This document shows positions 26,811-35,619 of a DNA stretch of 64,000 bases, in pieces (position 1 is the stretch's first letter; every line of letters begins with the position of its first letter). The notes under the pieces were generated by a model. The model saw nothing but the letters and a program-made list of their open reading frames with translations, was not told the origin of the DNA and did not search any database. Both the position numbers and the translations under genes were made by a program. The stretch is from Bacteroidia bacterium. Its GTDB lineage: Bacteria > Bacteroidota > Bacteroidia > J057. The stretch lies in the NCBI GenBank assembly GCA_030430575.1, contig JAUIKF010000044.1, positions 1 through 64,000 on the forward strand. The letters run 5' to 3'.

Positions 26811-26909
26811 GTGCGGCTGGGATGAAACGGGCGCGGGCGGACGGATAGAAGCGTTGGCCTTGGTTGGCCCGTTTCGATTTTTTGGTTACTTTTTTCTAAA
26901 AAAAGTAAC
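26811..26909 (-). repeat. 99-bp interspersed element, copy 2 (inverted)
   Basis: The reverse complement of the element at 23058-23156 with two mismatches over 99 bp. It sits between the MoxR and DUF5691 genes; its terminator-like hairpin (GTTACTTTTTT / AAAAAAGTAAC) would lie at the DUF5691 side. Confidence 0.9.
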
Positions 26910-26939
26910 ATAACAAAAGAAAAAATTCTAAAAGATTCC

Positions 26940-28451
26940 TCAATTAATAATTCTCAACTGATACCTCAAAGACAAAATTTCCAACAACTCATCAATCGGC
27001 GCCTGATACCACCTTTCCCCCAACACATCCGCATTCAACAATTTCGCAATTGCCCCATAACTTTCCACAGGCACCCGTAGCGCCAGCATAGGAAGGTCCG
27101 CATACAGGAGTGACCGGAAATGGTAATTCGTGGATTTGGCCCTTTGTTGGAGGGTATGGGCCAATAATTGGATAAAGGAAACGGCCAGTTGCTCGGTTAA
27201 CATAAATTCACTGAGCAGCATCATTTTAAACAAGGAAAGGTGCTGGTTGCTTTTGTATACTTCCTTGATCTTTTTAAGAAAAAAAATGGATCGCCTTTCT
27301 ATTGGAAGCAAATCAATCATTTGGCCCAATTCCTTGTCTTTGATGACGTCGAGTAGGGGAGGGGTGTCCAGGATCTGTTGTAAGATCGCCAGGATCCAGT
27401 CTTCATCTCGATACGTGATCGCACTTAAGGTCCACCCCAAGATCAAGGCATCTTTCCATTCACTTTGGCCCGCCAAGGCGAGCAATTGCTTAGGCGTCTT
27501 ATCCCACTTTTGGCACCAAAAAGTTGACGGAAGGGAGCTAAGCATCGCACAGAGGTAACCGGCTTTTTTCCCTAGCCCCGAAGCGGCAAACGACCGCTCA
27601 TGCACCTGGTCTTGCTTCATTCCATCATCCATTAGGGGCAATTCTACGATCAATTTACGCCCTTTCAACTGAATCAATTCTTCCAGGCGCGTCTGCATCC
27701 GCGCTACGTATTCACTTTCCGCTATTTGGCCCAATAATCCACTCACGATCAGCCTTACTTCCTTTCGCCGATGGCTAAGCAAAGGTGCCAGCAATGCCTC
27801 ATCTTCAGGCCCCAAGCCTTCTTCCATCAAGGGCAGAAACTTCACCAAAGCTGTGGAAGCCTCCGTCGCTTTAAGTTCCTCAAACCGCATGCGGCTTTCC
27901 GCCAACTTGTGCTTCCGCAAATGCAGAAACCATTTCAAGCGTTGATCCACCGTGCCTGTCTCCCAGACTTCCCCCGTGAGGGGGAGTAGACTTCGCCAGC
28001 TTTCATGCTGAGCTGCTAGCCAAGGGCCGCGGTTTCCGGCGGCCTTGAGCAAGACATCGGCAGGAATATCGATCTGCATGGCTTGGCGAAACAAGACGGG
28101 CAAATATTCTGGAGGGACCAAATAGTCATTTTCAACACACAGTTGAAGCGCTTCGGTGATCAGCCGCCCAGAATTGGTGCTCATGGTTTGGTGGACGAGG
28201 TTGGCCGCTTGGGTGGAGAGATAAATCCCCGTCTCTGCAGGTGCTGGAGAAGGTATACGCCCTTCAACGGTTTCAGGCGTCCAGCCCACCCGACGAGCCA
28301 GCGCATAAGCTGCTGTCAGTTCCAACAGATTGATGGAGGTGTCTGCGGTTTCGCCCAGACCTTCCAACCACGGTTCTTTCCCCTCTTTAGAGAAAGGGAC
28401 GCGGTTTAAGCCCAGCATAGCCGCTTTGATCAAGTGTTTCCAAGTGTCCAC
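26940..28451 (-). CDS. DUF5691 family protein
   Basis: 503 residues, no signal peptide and no membrane segment. It is rich in Leu and helical throughout, with HEAT-like repeats suggested by the middle part (LLAPLLSHRRKEVRLIVSGLLGQI). The N-terminus WKHLIKAAMLGLNRVPF is what I recognise of DUF5691. In other genomes I know this family beside MoxR ATPases, SWIM zinc-finger and VWA proteins. Here only the MoxR gene is adjacent. Function unknown; a scaffold or substrate adaptor for the ATPase is a guess. Confidence 0.75.
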   Translation of the reverse strand: MDTWKHLIKAAMLGLNRVPFSKEGKEPWLEGLGETADTSINLLELTAAYALARRVGWTPETVEGRIPSPAPAETGIYLSTQAANLVHQTMSTNSGRLITEALQLCVENDYLVPPEYLPVLFRQAMQIDIPADVLLKAAGNRGPWLAAQHESWRSLLPLTGEVWETGTVDQRLKWFLHLRKHKLAESRMRFEELKATEASTALVKFLPLMEEGLGPEDEALLAPLLSHRRKEVRLIVSGLLGQIAESEYVARMQTRLEELIQLKGRKLIVELPLMDDGMKQDQVHERSFAASGLGKKAGYLCAMLSSLPSTFWCQKWDKTPKQLLALAGQSEWKDALILGWTLSAITYRDEDWILAILQQILDTPPLLDVIKDKELGQMIDLLPIERRSIFFLKKIKEVYKSNQHLSLFKMMLLSEFMLTEQLAVSFIQLLAHTLQQRAKSTNYHFRSLLYADLPMLALRVPVESYGAIAKLLNADVLGERWYQAPIDELLEILSLRYQLRIIN

Positions 28452-28573
28452 AAGGGAAAATTAATAAAAATATTAGTATAATTACTCAAAAAAATGGATA
28501 TTTATGCCCATATAATTAGCGAAAGATTAAAAGAGGGTGCGATTTTTCACCTTTTGCCATTAAGGAAAAGTGG

Positions 28574-28733
28574 AAAAATAATTTTTCGATTTTAAGGGGG
28601 CTGGATTACCCTACATGCCCACACTCGATTCCAGAAATCCAGCCCAGCAATGTTATTGCGCTGTCACGGATTTTGGCTAGTGCGCCGGTCTATGGGTAAT
28701 CCGCGACCATGCCTAAATCGAAAGGTTATTTTT
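28574..28733. repeat. 160-bp imperfect inverted repeat
   Basis: The left arm AAAAATAATTTTTCGATTTT...GGATTACCCTACAT pairs with a right arm CTATGGGTAATCCGCG...TAAATCGAAAGGTTATTTTT. It lies upstream of the DUF5691 gene within a 570-bp gap that otherwise holds only MITE copy 2 and a short AATCAAT array. Confidence 0.6.
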
Positions 28734-28749
28734 AACCCATCACTTTATT

Positions 28750-28968
28750 ATCATGTAAATTAAATTTCTTGTCTTTACAACTGAGTTGTCATTTCGACCA
28801 ACGGGAGAAATCTAACATGCTGGTCTAGTAAATAAGTCGAAGCGCATGGGCTAAACATTATATAGCCAGTACAAAAGGGCGTGTTAGATTTCTCCTCCCT
28901 TCGCAAAGCCTCCGGTCGTCGAAATGACAGTAAGACTGTTATGGTAAGAAACTTTGTTTACAGTGTAC
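28750..28968. mobile_element. MITE-like inverted repeat, copy 2
   Basis: It shares TGTCATTTCGAC / GTCGAAATGACA and GGAGAAATCTAACA / TGTTAGATTTCTCC with copies 1 and 3 and ends TTACAGTGTA at 28958-28967. The left terminal repeat is decayed (TCATGTAAA). The core differs from the others and is longer. Confidence 0.75.
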
Positions 28969-29021
28969 TATCATCAGTTGCAAATTAATAATCAATCAAT
29001 TAATAACTCATAATTTCCCCC

Positions 29022-30179
29022 ATGCTTCCCTCCCCAGATACCATCGCACATTTCGACCTGGATAGCTTCTACGTGTCCGTGGAGCGGCTGAAGGACAGTC
29101 GTTTGGTGGGGAAACCAATCATGATTGGGGGGAAAAGTGACCGAGCTGTCGTGGCATCATGCAGCTATGAAGCGCGCGCCTTCGGCGTGCGATCGGCGAT
29201 GCCGATGAAGCTAGCAAAGCGCCTATGTCCTGAAGCGACCTGCATTTCGGGGGATTTTGAGGCCTATAGCCATCATTCCAAGGTGGTGACAGACGTCATC
29301 CGAGAGGCTGCGCCTCTTTATGAAAAAGCGTCAATCGACGAGTTCTACCTGGACCTCACAGGCATGGATCGTTTTTTTGGTTCGTGGAAATGGGCCAAAG
29401 AACTGCGGGGGCGCATCATAAACGAGACGGGTTTACCCATCTCCCTGGGCGTATCTGTGAACAAGATGGTGGCCAAAGTCGCCACAGGTGAAGCCAAGCC
29501 CAACGGGCAGCGTCAGATACCGCGCCAGGAGGTCGAAGGCTTTTTAGCACCGATGCACATCCGCAAACTGCCCTTTGTAGGGCCTAAGATGTCGCAAAAA
29601 CTGGCGCAGATGGGCATCCAGCAAGTCGCTGACTTGCGAGAGATTCCCAAAGAATTATTGATCCATGTATTTGGGAAAAATGGGAAGATGCTCTGGGAGC
29701 GTTCGCGGGGCATTGATCACTCGCCCGTCGTGCCCGATAGGTCGCGCAAATCTATCTCTATGGAGCGCACATTTGAGACCGACATTATCGATGTCGAACG
29801 CATGTCCGCGATCCTGACCCGCATGGCCGGTCAACTCGGCCATCGCCTGCGTGTCACAGACCAGCAGTTTGGCTGCGTCGCCCTCAAAATGCGCTACGCC
29901 AATTTCGATACTGTGACCCGTCAGGTCAGCGTTCCGCTGACCTCTCGTGACGACGTCATCATCGAAAAAGCGCTTCAGCTCTTCGAAAAGCTCTACCAGC
30001 GGCGCCTGCGCGTCCGCCTCATCGGCCTACGACTCACCAATTTACACTACGGAAACCACCAAGTCTCCCTCTTCGAAGACACCCCACAGCAATTGGAACT
30101 CTACCAAGCCATCGACCACCTCAAAACCAAATTTGGGGAGAAGGTGATTGGGAGAGGAAGCGAGATGTATAGGAGGTGA
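29022..30179 (+). CDS. dinB: DNA polymerase IV (Y-family)
   Basis: An error-prone translesion polymerase of 385 residues. Palm motifs are AHFDLDSFYVSVE (about 9-21) and SIDEFYLDLTG (about 104-114), holding the catalytic acids. The helix-hairpin-helix region LPFVGPKMSQKLAQMGI and a little-finger domain follow. The C-terminus ends near residue 385 without a clear beta-clamp motif of the QLxLF kind, though QVSLFEDTP (about 355) is a good candidate. It stands alone; no LexA-type operator was seen. Confidence 0.93.
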   Translation: MLPSPDTIAHFDLDSFYVSVERLKDSRLVGKPIMIGGKSDRAVVASCSYEARAFGVRSAMPMKLAKRLCPEATCISGDFEAYSHHSKVVTDVIREAAPLYEKASIDEFYLDLTGMDRFFGSWKWAKELRGRIINETGLPISLGVSVNKMVAKVATGEAKPNGQRQIPRQEVEGFLAPMHIRKLPFVGPKMSQKLAQMGIQQVADLREIPKELLIHVFGKNGKMLWERSRGIDHSPVVPDRSRKSISMERTFETDIIDVERMSAILTRMAGQLGHRLRVTDQQFGCVALKMRYANFDTVTRQVSVPLTSRDDVIIEKALQLFEKLYQRRLRVRLIGLRLTNLHYGNHQVSLFEDTPQQLELYQAIDHLKTKFGEKVIGRGSEMYRR

Positions 30180-30184
30180 GAAGG

Positions 30185-30361
30185 GATTGCAGAATAATGA
30201 TTGCGGAACAAGGATTTTTGAAGGAAGACTCCCCTGAAAAAGATCAAGTGTCAAGCGCAAACTCAAGTTCAAAAAGAAGAAAAACTGCACTTGACACTTG
30301 TCCTTGAGTTTGAACTTTCATATTTCTTCAATCATCAATCCTTGTTCGATAGTCTGCAATC
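30185..30361. repeat. Nested inverted repeat between dinB and the esterase gene
   Basis: The outer arms are GATTGCAGAATAATGATTGC...GGAACAAGGAT and ATCCTTGTTCGATAGTCTGCAATC. The inner arms are CAAGTGTCAAG...CAAACTCAAGTTCAA and CTTGACACTTG...TTGAGTTTGAAC. The outer arm sequence recurs at 46827-46920. Confidence 0.75.
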
Positions 30362-30373
30362 TTTTTTTCTCCC

Positions 30374-32764
30374 TTACCGCAAAACCTCCACCTTCCGCAC
30401 CGCTTCTCCCTCAGCGGTCTTCAACCTCAAAAGATAAGAACCTACAGCAAATCCGCGTAAATCCACTTCATGTACGGTAGATGGAGCCGCCAGCGGAATC
30501 GTCACACGTAGCAACTCTCGACCTGTTAAATCCATGACGGACACTTGTATAGGTTCGAGCAGGAAGCCGTCGGGGAGGGAGATAAATAGCGCTCCTTGTG
30601 TCGGGTTGGGGAAAATGCTTATTTCTCTAAAGAAAATTGGCGACTCGATGTCTGTACTAAGGATAGTGATAGAATCACAAAACATGCTAGTGCATCCTTC
30701 GCGGTTCCTGGCGGTCAGGCAGGCGTAGTAGGTGCCTGGCTGGTAGGTATGCATGGGCGAAAAGGTTGAGTCTGTGGTTCCATCGCCAAAGTCCCATACC
30801 CAAGACGTACTGCTCAAGGAACGGTTGGTAAAGTCTGCGATCATCCCATTCACATTGACGGTATAAGCTGTTGTAGGCAAGGGAAGGACGGTCACAGTCG
30901 TGGAATCAGGAAGGCTTTCGCAGCCATTGGTGTCGGTAGCGACAGCGACATAAAGCGTCGTCACAGCAGGAGCTGCTGTGGGGTTATTGCACCGCACACA
31001 ACTCAAGCCTGTTGAGGGCGACCAATGAATCGGATTCCTCGCGGTGCCCAACAACTGGGTACTATCTCCCAAACAAATGTCTTGATCACGCCCTGTAACG
31101 ATCATTGGTAAAGACATTACCGTGATGGTCACTGACTCAGGTGGACTTAAACACCCGTTACCGTCTTTTGTGATAGCTGTATAAGTGGTAGTGGTCGTTG
31201 GTGAAGCATTTGGATTGGGGCATTTGGTACAGCTCAAACCCGTTCCAGGTCCCCAGATCGTCGTGTCACTGCCCATAGACATGAGCCGAATGCTTTGCCC
31301 CAAACACACCGAATCATCGGGGCTGATGGTCAAGGTAGGCAAGGGAATGACGGTGACCCGTACAGAGTCGGGCAGGCTTTGGCAGCCATTGGCATCGATT
31401 GTGACGACGTGGTACGTCGTGGTTACGGATGGCGAAGCCAGCGGATTGATGCATTTGGCACAATTCAAATCCACCGACGGCGTCCAGCAAATCGTGTCAC
31501 TGCCTGTCGCAGAGAGTTGAACGGCACTGCCTGCGCAGACGAGCGTATTGGGACTGGCGGTCACCATAGGTAGCGAAAGGACACTGACAGTGACCGACTC
31601 AGGGGTGCTCTGGCAGCCAAAGCCATCGGTCGCGACAGCGCTATAGGTCGTCGTCGCCGTAGGCGTTGCGACGGGATTGGCACAATTGGTACAACTCAAA
31701 CTCGCCGAAGCATTCCAGGTAATGGTGCCTGTACTGTTAGCCGTGAGTTGAATATTTTGCCCGATACAAACAGAATCATTCGCCGATACCGTCAAGGAAG
31801 GCGGTGCAATCACTGTCACCGTCGCCTGAGAAGTAGAAACCTGATTTTTCCCGTCTGTGACAGTCAGCGTATAGGTGGTATTGCTGGTAGGATTGGCCAA
31901 TGGATTGGGATCGGTGGTAGAGCTAAGGCCCGTCGATGGACTCCACGAATAGGTGTAGGGACATTGTCCGCCTGCGGCAGCCACTGACGCACCGATATTC
32001 ACCCCAACACCTGCACAAGAATTGAAAGCTGTGCCCGCATCCGCTTGCAGCGGAGCCGTATTAACAGAATCGATCCATTGAAAGGCAGTGGTGAGGATCT
32101 GGTTGCGGTTGGGGAAATCAATGGTGTGGCCTACGCCACTCATTAAAAGGGAGTTAAGAATGGCACCTGCATTGATCAGGGCAGTTCGTACAGGCGTGTA
32201 GCGCGTATTTGGGCTATCAAAACTTCCGTGTAAAATGTACACTGGCCTACAATTGCTATTGGCCTGTAAGGTGGCATTCACCTCGTTAAGGCCACTGATA
32301 GCAGCACCAATGGGCATATACCCGCCAAAGACATTGGGGTGGGCGAGGCCATAGGTATAAGTAGCTCTTCCGCCCATTGAGAAGCCCATGATGTAGGTTC
32401 TATCGGTGTCGATATTGTACCAATTTCTCACTGAATCCAGCAACGCAGTCGTAAAGGCATAATCGATGGCATCGGTAATATTGCCATTGGAACCGCCATC
32501 GGGACAGACTAGTAGCAGGTTATTGGCTTCCGCGAAGGCGATCAGGGTATCGCACCAGGAGATCGCGTTCCAACGCGAAGTGTTGAAAGGATGCATGCCC
32601 ACCATCATCGCATTTGGCGTAGCCGCGCTGTAGTTCGACGGGATGTAAAGCGAGTATTTTTTGCTGGGATTGGTTTGGAAGGCAAAATTGCCATTGATGC
32701 GCACTTGTGCCATAAGGGCTGTGGTCGCAAGCAACAGGATGAGTAGGGTAGAGAGCTGTTTCAT
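30374..32764 (-). CDS. Secreted esterase with Ig-like repeats, PKD domain and T9SS sorting tail
   Basis: 796 residues from ATG 32764 (MKQLSTLLILLLATTALMAQ, a signal peptide); the frame to 32830 adds a false tail read from an ATGAAAAT repeat. The N-terminal domain (about 20-250) is an alpha/beta hydrolase of the polyhydroxybutyrate depolymerase/feruloyl esterase type, with nucleophile elbow GFSMGG and a later GVGHTIDF His. Then come five roughly 80-residue Ig-like repeats, four with a CxxC pair (LSCTNC, LNCAKC, LSCTKC, LSCVRC). A PKD domain (WDFGDGT) and a C-terminal domain (FPNPTQGALFIS) of T9SS type A follow. Probably surface-bound, acting on an ester-linked polymer. Confidence 0.88.
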   Translation of the reverse strand: MKQLSTLLILLLATTALMAQVRINGNFAFQTNPSKKYSLYIPSNYSAATPNAMMVGMHPFNTSRWNAISWCDTLIAFAEANNLLLVCPDGGSNGNITDAIDYAFTTALLDSVRNWYNIDTDRTYIMGFSMGGRATYTYGLAHPNVFGGYMPIGAAISGLNEVNATLQANSNCRPVYILHGSFDSPNTRYTPVRTALINAGAILNSLLMSGVGHTIDFPNRNQILTTAFQWIDSVNTAPLQADAGTAFNSCAGVGVNIGASVAAAGGQCPYTYSWSPSTGLSSTTDPNPLANPTSNTTYTLTVTDGKNQVSTSQATVTVIAPPSLTVSANDSVCIGQNIQLTANSTGTITWNASASLSCTNCANPVATPTATTTYSAVATDGFGCQSTPESVTVSVLSLPMVTASPNTLVCAGSAVQLSATGSDTICWTPSVDLNCAKCINPLASPSVTTTYHVVTIDANGCQSLPDSVRVTVIPLPTLTISPDDSVCLGQSIRLMSMGSDTTIWGPGTGLSCTKCPNPNASPTTTTTYTAITKDGNGCLSPPESVTITVMSLPMIVTGRDQDICLGDSTQLLGTARNPIHWSPSTGLSCVRCNNPTAAPAVTTLYVAVATDTNGCESLPDSTTVTVLPLPTTAYTVNVNGMIADFTNRSLSSTSWVWDFGDGTTDSTFSPMHTYQPGTYYACLTARNREGCTSMFCDSITILSTDIESPIFFREISIFPNPTQGALFISLPDGFLLEPIQVSVMDLTGRELLRVTIPLAAPSTVHEVDLRGFAVGSYLLRLKTAEGEAVRKVEVLR

Positions 32765-32772
32765 AAGGAGGG

Positions 32773-32806
32773 AATTAAAATGAAAATTAAAATCAAAATG
32801 AAAATA
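32773..32806. repeat. ATGAAAAT word repeat upstream of the esterase gene
   Basis: Degenerate AAAATGAAAATTAAAATC words lie a few bases from the esterase start on the minus strand, the same family as at 3780 and 14525. Confidence 0.7.
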
Positions 32807-32866
32807 TGATGGTTCTAGTTTTCTGATCATAACTCACCATAATAATCAGCACTAAATGTCATCTTA

Positions 32867-33406
32867 TCAAGAAGTCAATTTACCAAAGCCCTTCACCAAA
32901 TGCTGCCGCATATCCGACAATTCCCTAAAGGCGAAATCTGCTTTTATTTCTTTATCTATTTCTCCAATATACACCGTCTGGCAACCTACATATTTTCCCG
33001 CATCGAGGTCTCGCTGCCGATCTCCTAGCATATAGCTATGCGGCGCAGAAATCCCAAAGCGCGCAATGGCACGCTCCAGCATCATACTGCCAGGCTTTCG
33101 GCAAAAACAGCGGCCTGTAAAGTCCTGATGATGAGGGCAGTAGTAGATTGCATCAAAGGAGATACTTTTTTTAATAAATAAAGAGGCCATATAGTGATGC
33201 AAAGACTCCACGTCCTTATGGCCGTATAAGCCGCGTGCTATGCCCCCTTGATTAGTAATGACAATCAACCGATAACCTTGGGCAACAGCCGTTTCACATA
33301 AATCCAATATGCCAGGCATCAGAATAAAATCTTCCTGCCGCCAGGTATAAGTCCCTCGGTCGATATTAATAATGCCGTCTCGGTCTAGGAATAATGCGCG
33401 ATTCAT
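32867..33406 (-). CDS. gmhB: HAD-IIIA phosphatase, GmhB-like
   Basis: 179 residues. Motif I is FLDRDGIIN (about 6-14) with the nucleophile and acid Asp. Motif II is VITNQGG. A zinc loop, CPHH...CFC, matches D,D-heptose 1,7-bisphosphate phosphatase, and motif III/IV is MLGDRQRDLDAG. It would make the heptose-1-phosphate used for lipopolysaccharide core. No other heptose genes are nearby, and histidinol-phosphatase of the same fold is an alternative. Confidence 0.82.
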   Translation of the reverse strand: MNRALFLDRDGIINIDRGTYTWRQEDFILMPGILDLCETAVAQGYRLIVITNQGGIARGLYGHKDVESLHHYMASLFIKKSISFDAIYYCPHHQDFTGRCFCRKPGSMMLERAIARFGISAPHSYMLGDRQRDLDAGKYVGCQTVYIGEIDKEIKADFAFRELSDMRQHLVKGFGKLTS

Positions 33407-33436
33407 TGATTATTAATTATTTAGGGAGATAGTGAA

Positions 33437-33655
33437 TACAGTGTAACCAAAGTTTTTCGCCATAACAACATTGTTGTCATTTCGACGACCGTAGGCTTTG
33501 CGGAGGGAGGAGAAATCTAACAATGTGGTCTAGAAGCCTGGAAATAACCACTCGAAATGGCGTGTTGGATTTCTCCTCCCCTCGCAAAGCCTCAGGTCGT
33601 CGAAATGACAACTTTGTTGTAGTGAAAAGGCACAGAAAATTTTTACCCATAGATA
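33437..33655. mobile_element. MITE-like inverted repeat, copy 3
   Basis: It has the left end TACAGTGTAA, the arms TGTCATTTCGAC / GTCGAAATGACA and the core TGGTCTAGAAGCCTGGAAAT, nearly identical to copy 1. The right terminal repeat is decayed. It fills the centre of a 483-bp gap that also contains ATGAAAAT-type words (33692-33746, 33811-33850) and the leucine dehydrogenase promoter. Confidence 0.75.
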
Positions 33656-33790
33656 TGAAGAGGCATCATAACACTGTTTTACCAACTAACATTTTCATTT
33701 TCATACTTCGATAAACTCAGCACAAATTTTAACTTTCATTTTCATTCACCCCTTATCTTGTAGCCTCCTACCAATTTTCAAAAAGTATCG

Positions 33791-33798
33791 TATTTTTG
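33791..33798 (+). promoter_or_regulatory. TAnnTTTG -7 element for leucine dehydrogenase
   Basis: TATTTTTG matches the phylum's -7 consensus and is followed by GC. The gene starts at 33890, implying a leader near 85 nt. A suitable -33 TTG at the right spacing was not found. Confidence 0.4.
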
Positions 33799-33889
33799 CC
33801 GAGTTAAAGACTCCATTTTTCATTTTTCATTTTTCATTCTCCATTCTTAATTCGTTTCTCTCCATCAGCCACACAACAAACAACAAAAT

Positions 33890-34957
33890 ATGCTATTCGA
33901 CAAACTCACCACTTACGACCATGAACAGGTCCTTTTTTGCAATGATAATGCGACAGGCCTGCGCGCCATCATTGCCATCCACAATACCACACTGGGCCCT
34001 AGTCTAGGGGGCATCCGCATGTGGAATTATGCTTCGGACGAGGAAGCGTTGACGGATGTCCTCCGCCTCTCCCGTGGGATGACCCTCAAGTCATCAGCGG
34101 CAGGACTTAACCTAGGCGGTGGCAAAGCCGTCATCATCGGGGATGCACGCACGCAGAAGAGTGAAGCCTTGATTCGTCGTATGGGGAAGTTTGTTAATAA
34201 CCTAGGGGGGAAATACATCGCTGCTGAAGATGTCGGGATGACAGAGCGCGACATGATAGATGTGCGGGCAGAAACCCCTCACGTCACAGGCCTGCCCGAA
34301 TTTGCAGGGGGGAGTGGAAATCCCTCGCCTATCACAGCCTACGGCGTCTATGTGGGGATGAAAGCAGCGATGAAGCACCAGACAGGAAGTGATTCAATGG
34401 AAGGAAAGCGCGTGATCGTACAAGGAGCCGGTTCTGTAGGGCGTGGATTGATTGAATTATTGGCAAAAGAAGGGGCTGAGATTTTGGTGTATGACATCTA
34501 TCAGCCATCGCTGGATGCCGTTGCCAAAGCCCACAAAGTGACGATTATCTCAGCGGAAGAGGTATACACCACTCAGGCTGATGTGTACGCGCCTTGTGCC
34601 CTTGGGGGAACCGTAAACCCCGACACCATTTCCCAACTTAACTGTAGCATTGTGGCCGGCGCTGCCAACAACCAATTGTTGGACGAAGTCCGAGATGGTC
34701 AAGCTTTGATAGATCGAGGTATCATCTATGCGCCAGACTTTGTGATAAATGCTGGGGGCGTGATCAATATCATCCAGGAAGTAGAAGGGGTAGCTTATAG
34801 CAAAGAGCGAGCGCTCAGCATGTGCGATCGCATTTATGATACGACTTTAAATATCTTGAAGACGGCTGATTCCAGCGGGATTACCCCCCATGAGGCGGCC
34901 CTCAAAATCGCCCAGGCACGGATCGATGCAATCGGCCATAATCGTTTGTTCATGTAA
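33890..34957 (+). CDS. Leucine dehydrogenase (Glu/Leu/Phe/Val family)
   Basis: It catalyses NAD-dependent reversible deamination of branched-chain amino acids. 355 residues. Substrate-site motif GPSLGGIRMW (about 36-45) and the catalytic Lys in LNLGGGKAVI (about 74-83). The NAD fold has VQGAGSVGRGLIELL (about 179-193). Late block APDFVINAGGVINI is typical of Leu/Val dehydrogenases. Phenylalanine and valine dehydrogenases are close alternatives, so the substrate is inferred. It precedes nusB by 77 bp. Confidence 0.88.
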   Translation: MLFDKLTTYDHEQVLFCNDNATGLRAIIAIHNTTLGPSLGGIRMWNYASDEEALTDVLRLSRGMTLKSSAAGLNLGGGKAVIIGDARTQKSEALIRRMGKFVNNLGGKYIAAEDVGMTERDMIDVRAETPHVTGLPEFAGGSGNPSPITAYGVYVGMKAAMKHQTGSDSMEGKRVIVQGAGSVGRGLIELLAKEGAEILVYDIYQPSLDAVAKAHKVTIISAEEVYTTQADVYAPCALGGTVNPDTISQLNCSIVAGAANNQLLDEVRDGQALIDRGIIYAPDFVINAGGVINIIQEVEGVAYSKERALSMCDRIYDTTLNILKTADSSGITPHEAALKIAQARIDAIGHNRLFM

Positions 34958-35034
34958 GGCAAAATATTTGCGTCATAAAATAAGTATGTATAGATTGCGC
35001 TTACAATTTGCGATAAGCAAGATTACTCAGATCT

Positions 35035-35601
35035 ATGATAACTAGAAGGCAAATCAGAGCCAAAGTAATGCAGGCTATTTATGCATGCACAGCCTCCCTT
35101 CAGGAGCCTAAGACAGTGTTTGATTTATTGTTAAAAGAGGCTGAAGAAGAGCTCAAGGAGATTGAAAAAAAGAAGAAACTGGTAGGAGATACCCGATTGT
35201 TGAGTTCCTTGTTTTACAATTGCCTGGAAAATGGCGATTGGTATGATGAGTTCATCAAGAGCAAAGCCGAAAACTGGGAATTGGACAGGATCGCTAAGAT
35301 CGACCGCATTCTCATGCATATGGGCATTTGTGAAATGCTCAATTTTGAGGAAATCCCAGTCAAGGTGACTATCAACGAATACCTCGAACTCGCCAAGACG
35401 TATAGTACGCCGAAAAGTAGCAAGTTCATTAATGGCATTCTTGATAGCTTATACAACGACTTCAGAGCTTCTGGTAGAATCCAAAAGTCGGGTAGGGGAC
35501 TGATCGAGCGGAGCATGCCGAAAACACCTCCACCCGCAAAAACACCTGAGCCTGCTGCTGAGAAAACAGAGGTCCCAGAAGAGTCACCCAGCAATCCATA
35601 G
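35035..35601 (+). CDS. nusB: Transcription antitermination factor NusB (compact form)
   Basis: 188 residues. The N-terminus RRQIRAKVMQAIYA is helix 1 of the NusB fold, and NWELDRIAKIDRILMHMGICEML with PVKVTINEYLELAKTYSTPKSSKFINGILD is the conserved core. NusB of many relatives has a long central insertion (near 300 residues in all); here that part is short. A Pro-rich tail of about 35 residues follows the fold. NusB binds boxA RNA with NusE. Next genes are DUF1573, yajC, ybbR and coaE. Confidence 0.88.
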   Translation: MITRRQIRAKVMQAIYACTASLQEPKTVFDLLLKEAEEELKEIEKKKKLVGDTRLLSSLFYNCLENGDWYDEFIKSKAENWELDRIAKIDRILMHMGICEMLNFEEIPVKVTINEYLELAKTYSTPKSSKFINGILDSLYNDFRASGRIQKSGRGLIERSMPKTPPPAKTPEPAAEKTEVPEESPSNP

Positions 35602-35619
35602 CATAGTTTTTTATAAAAA

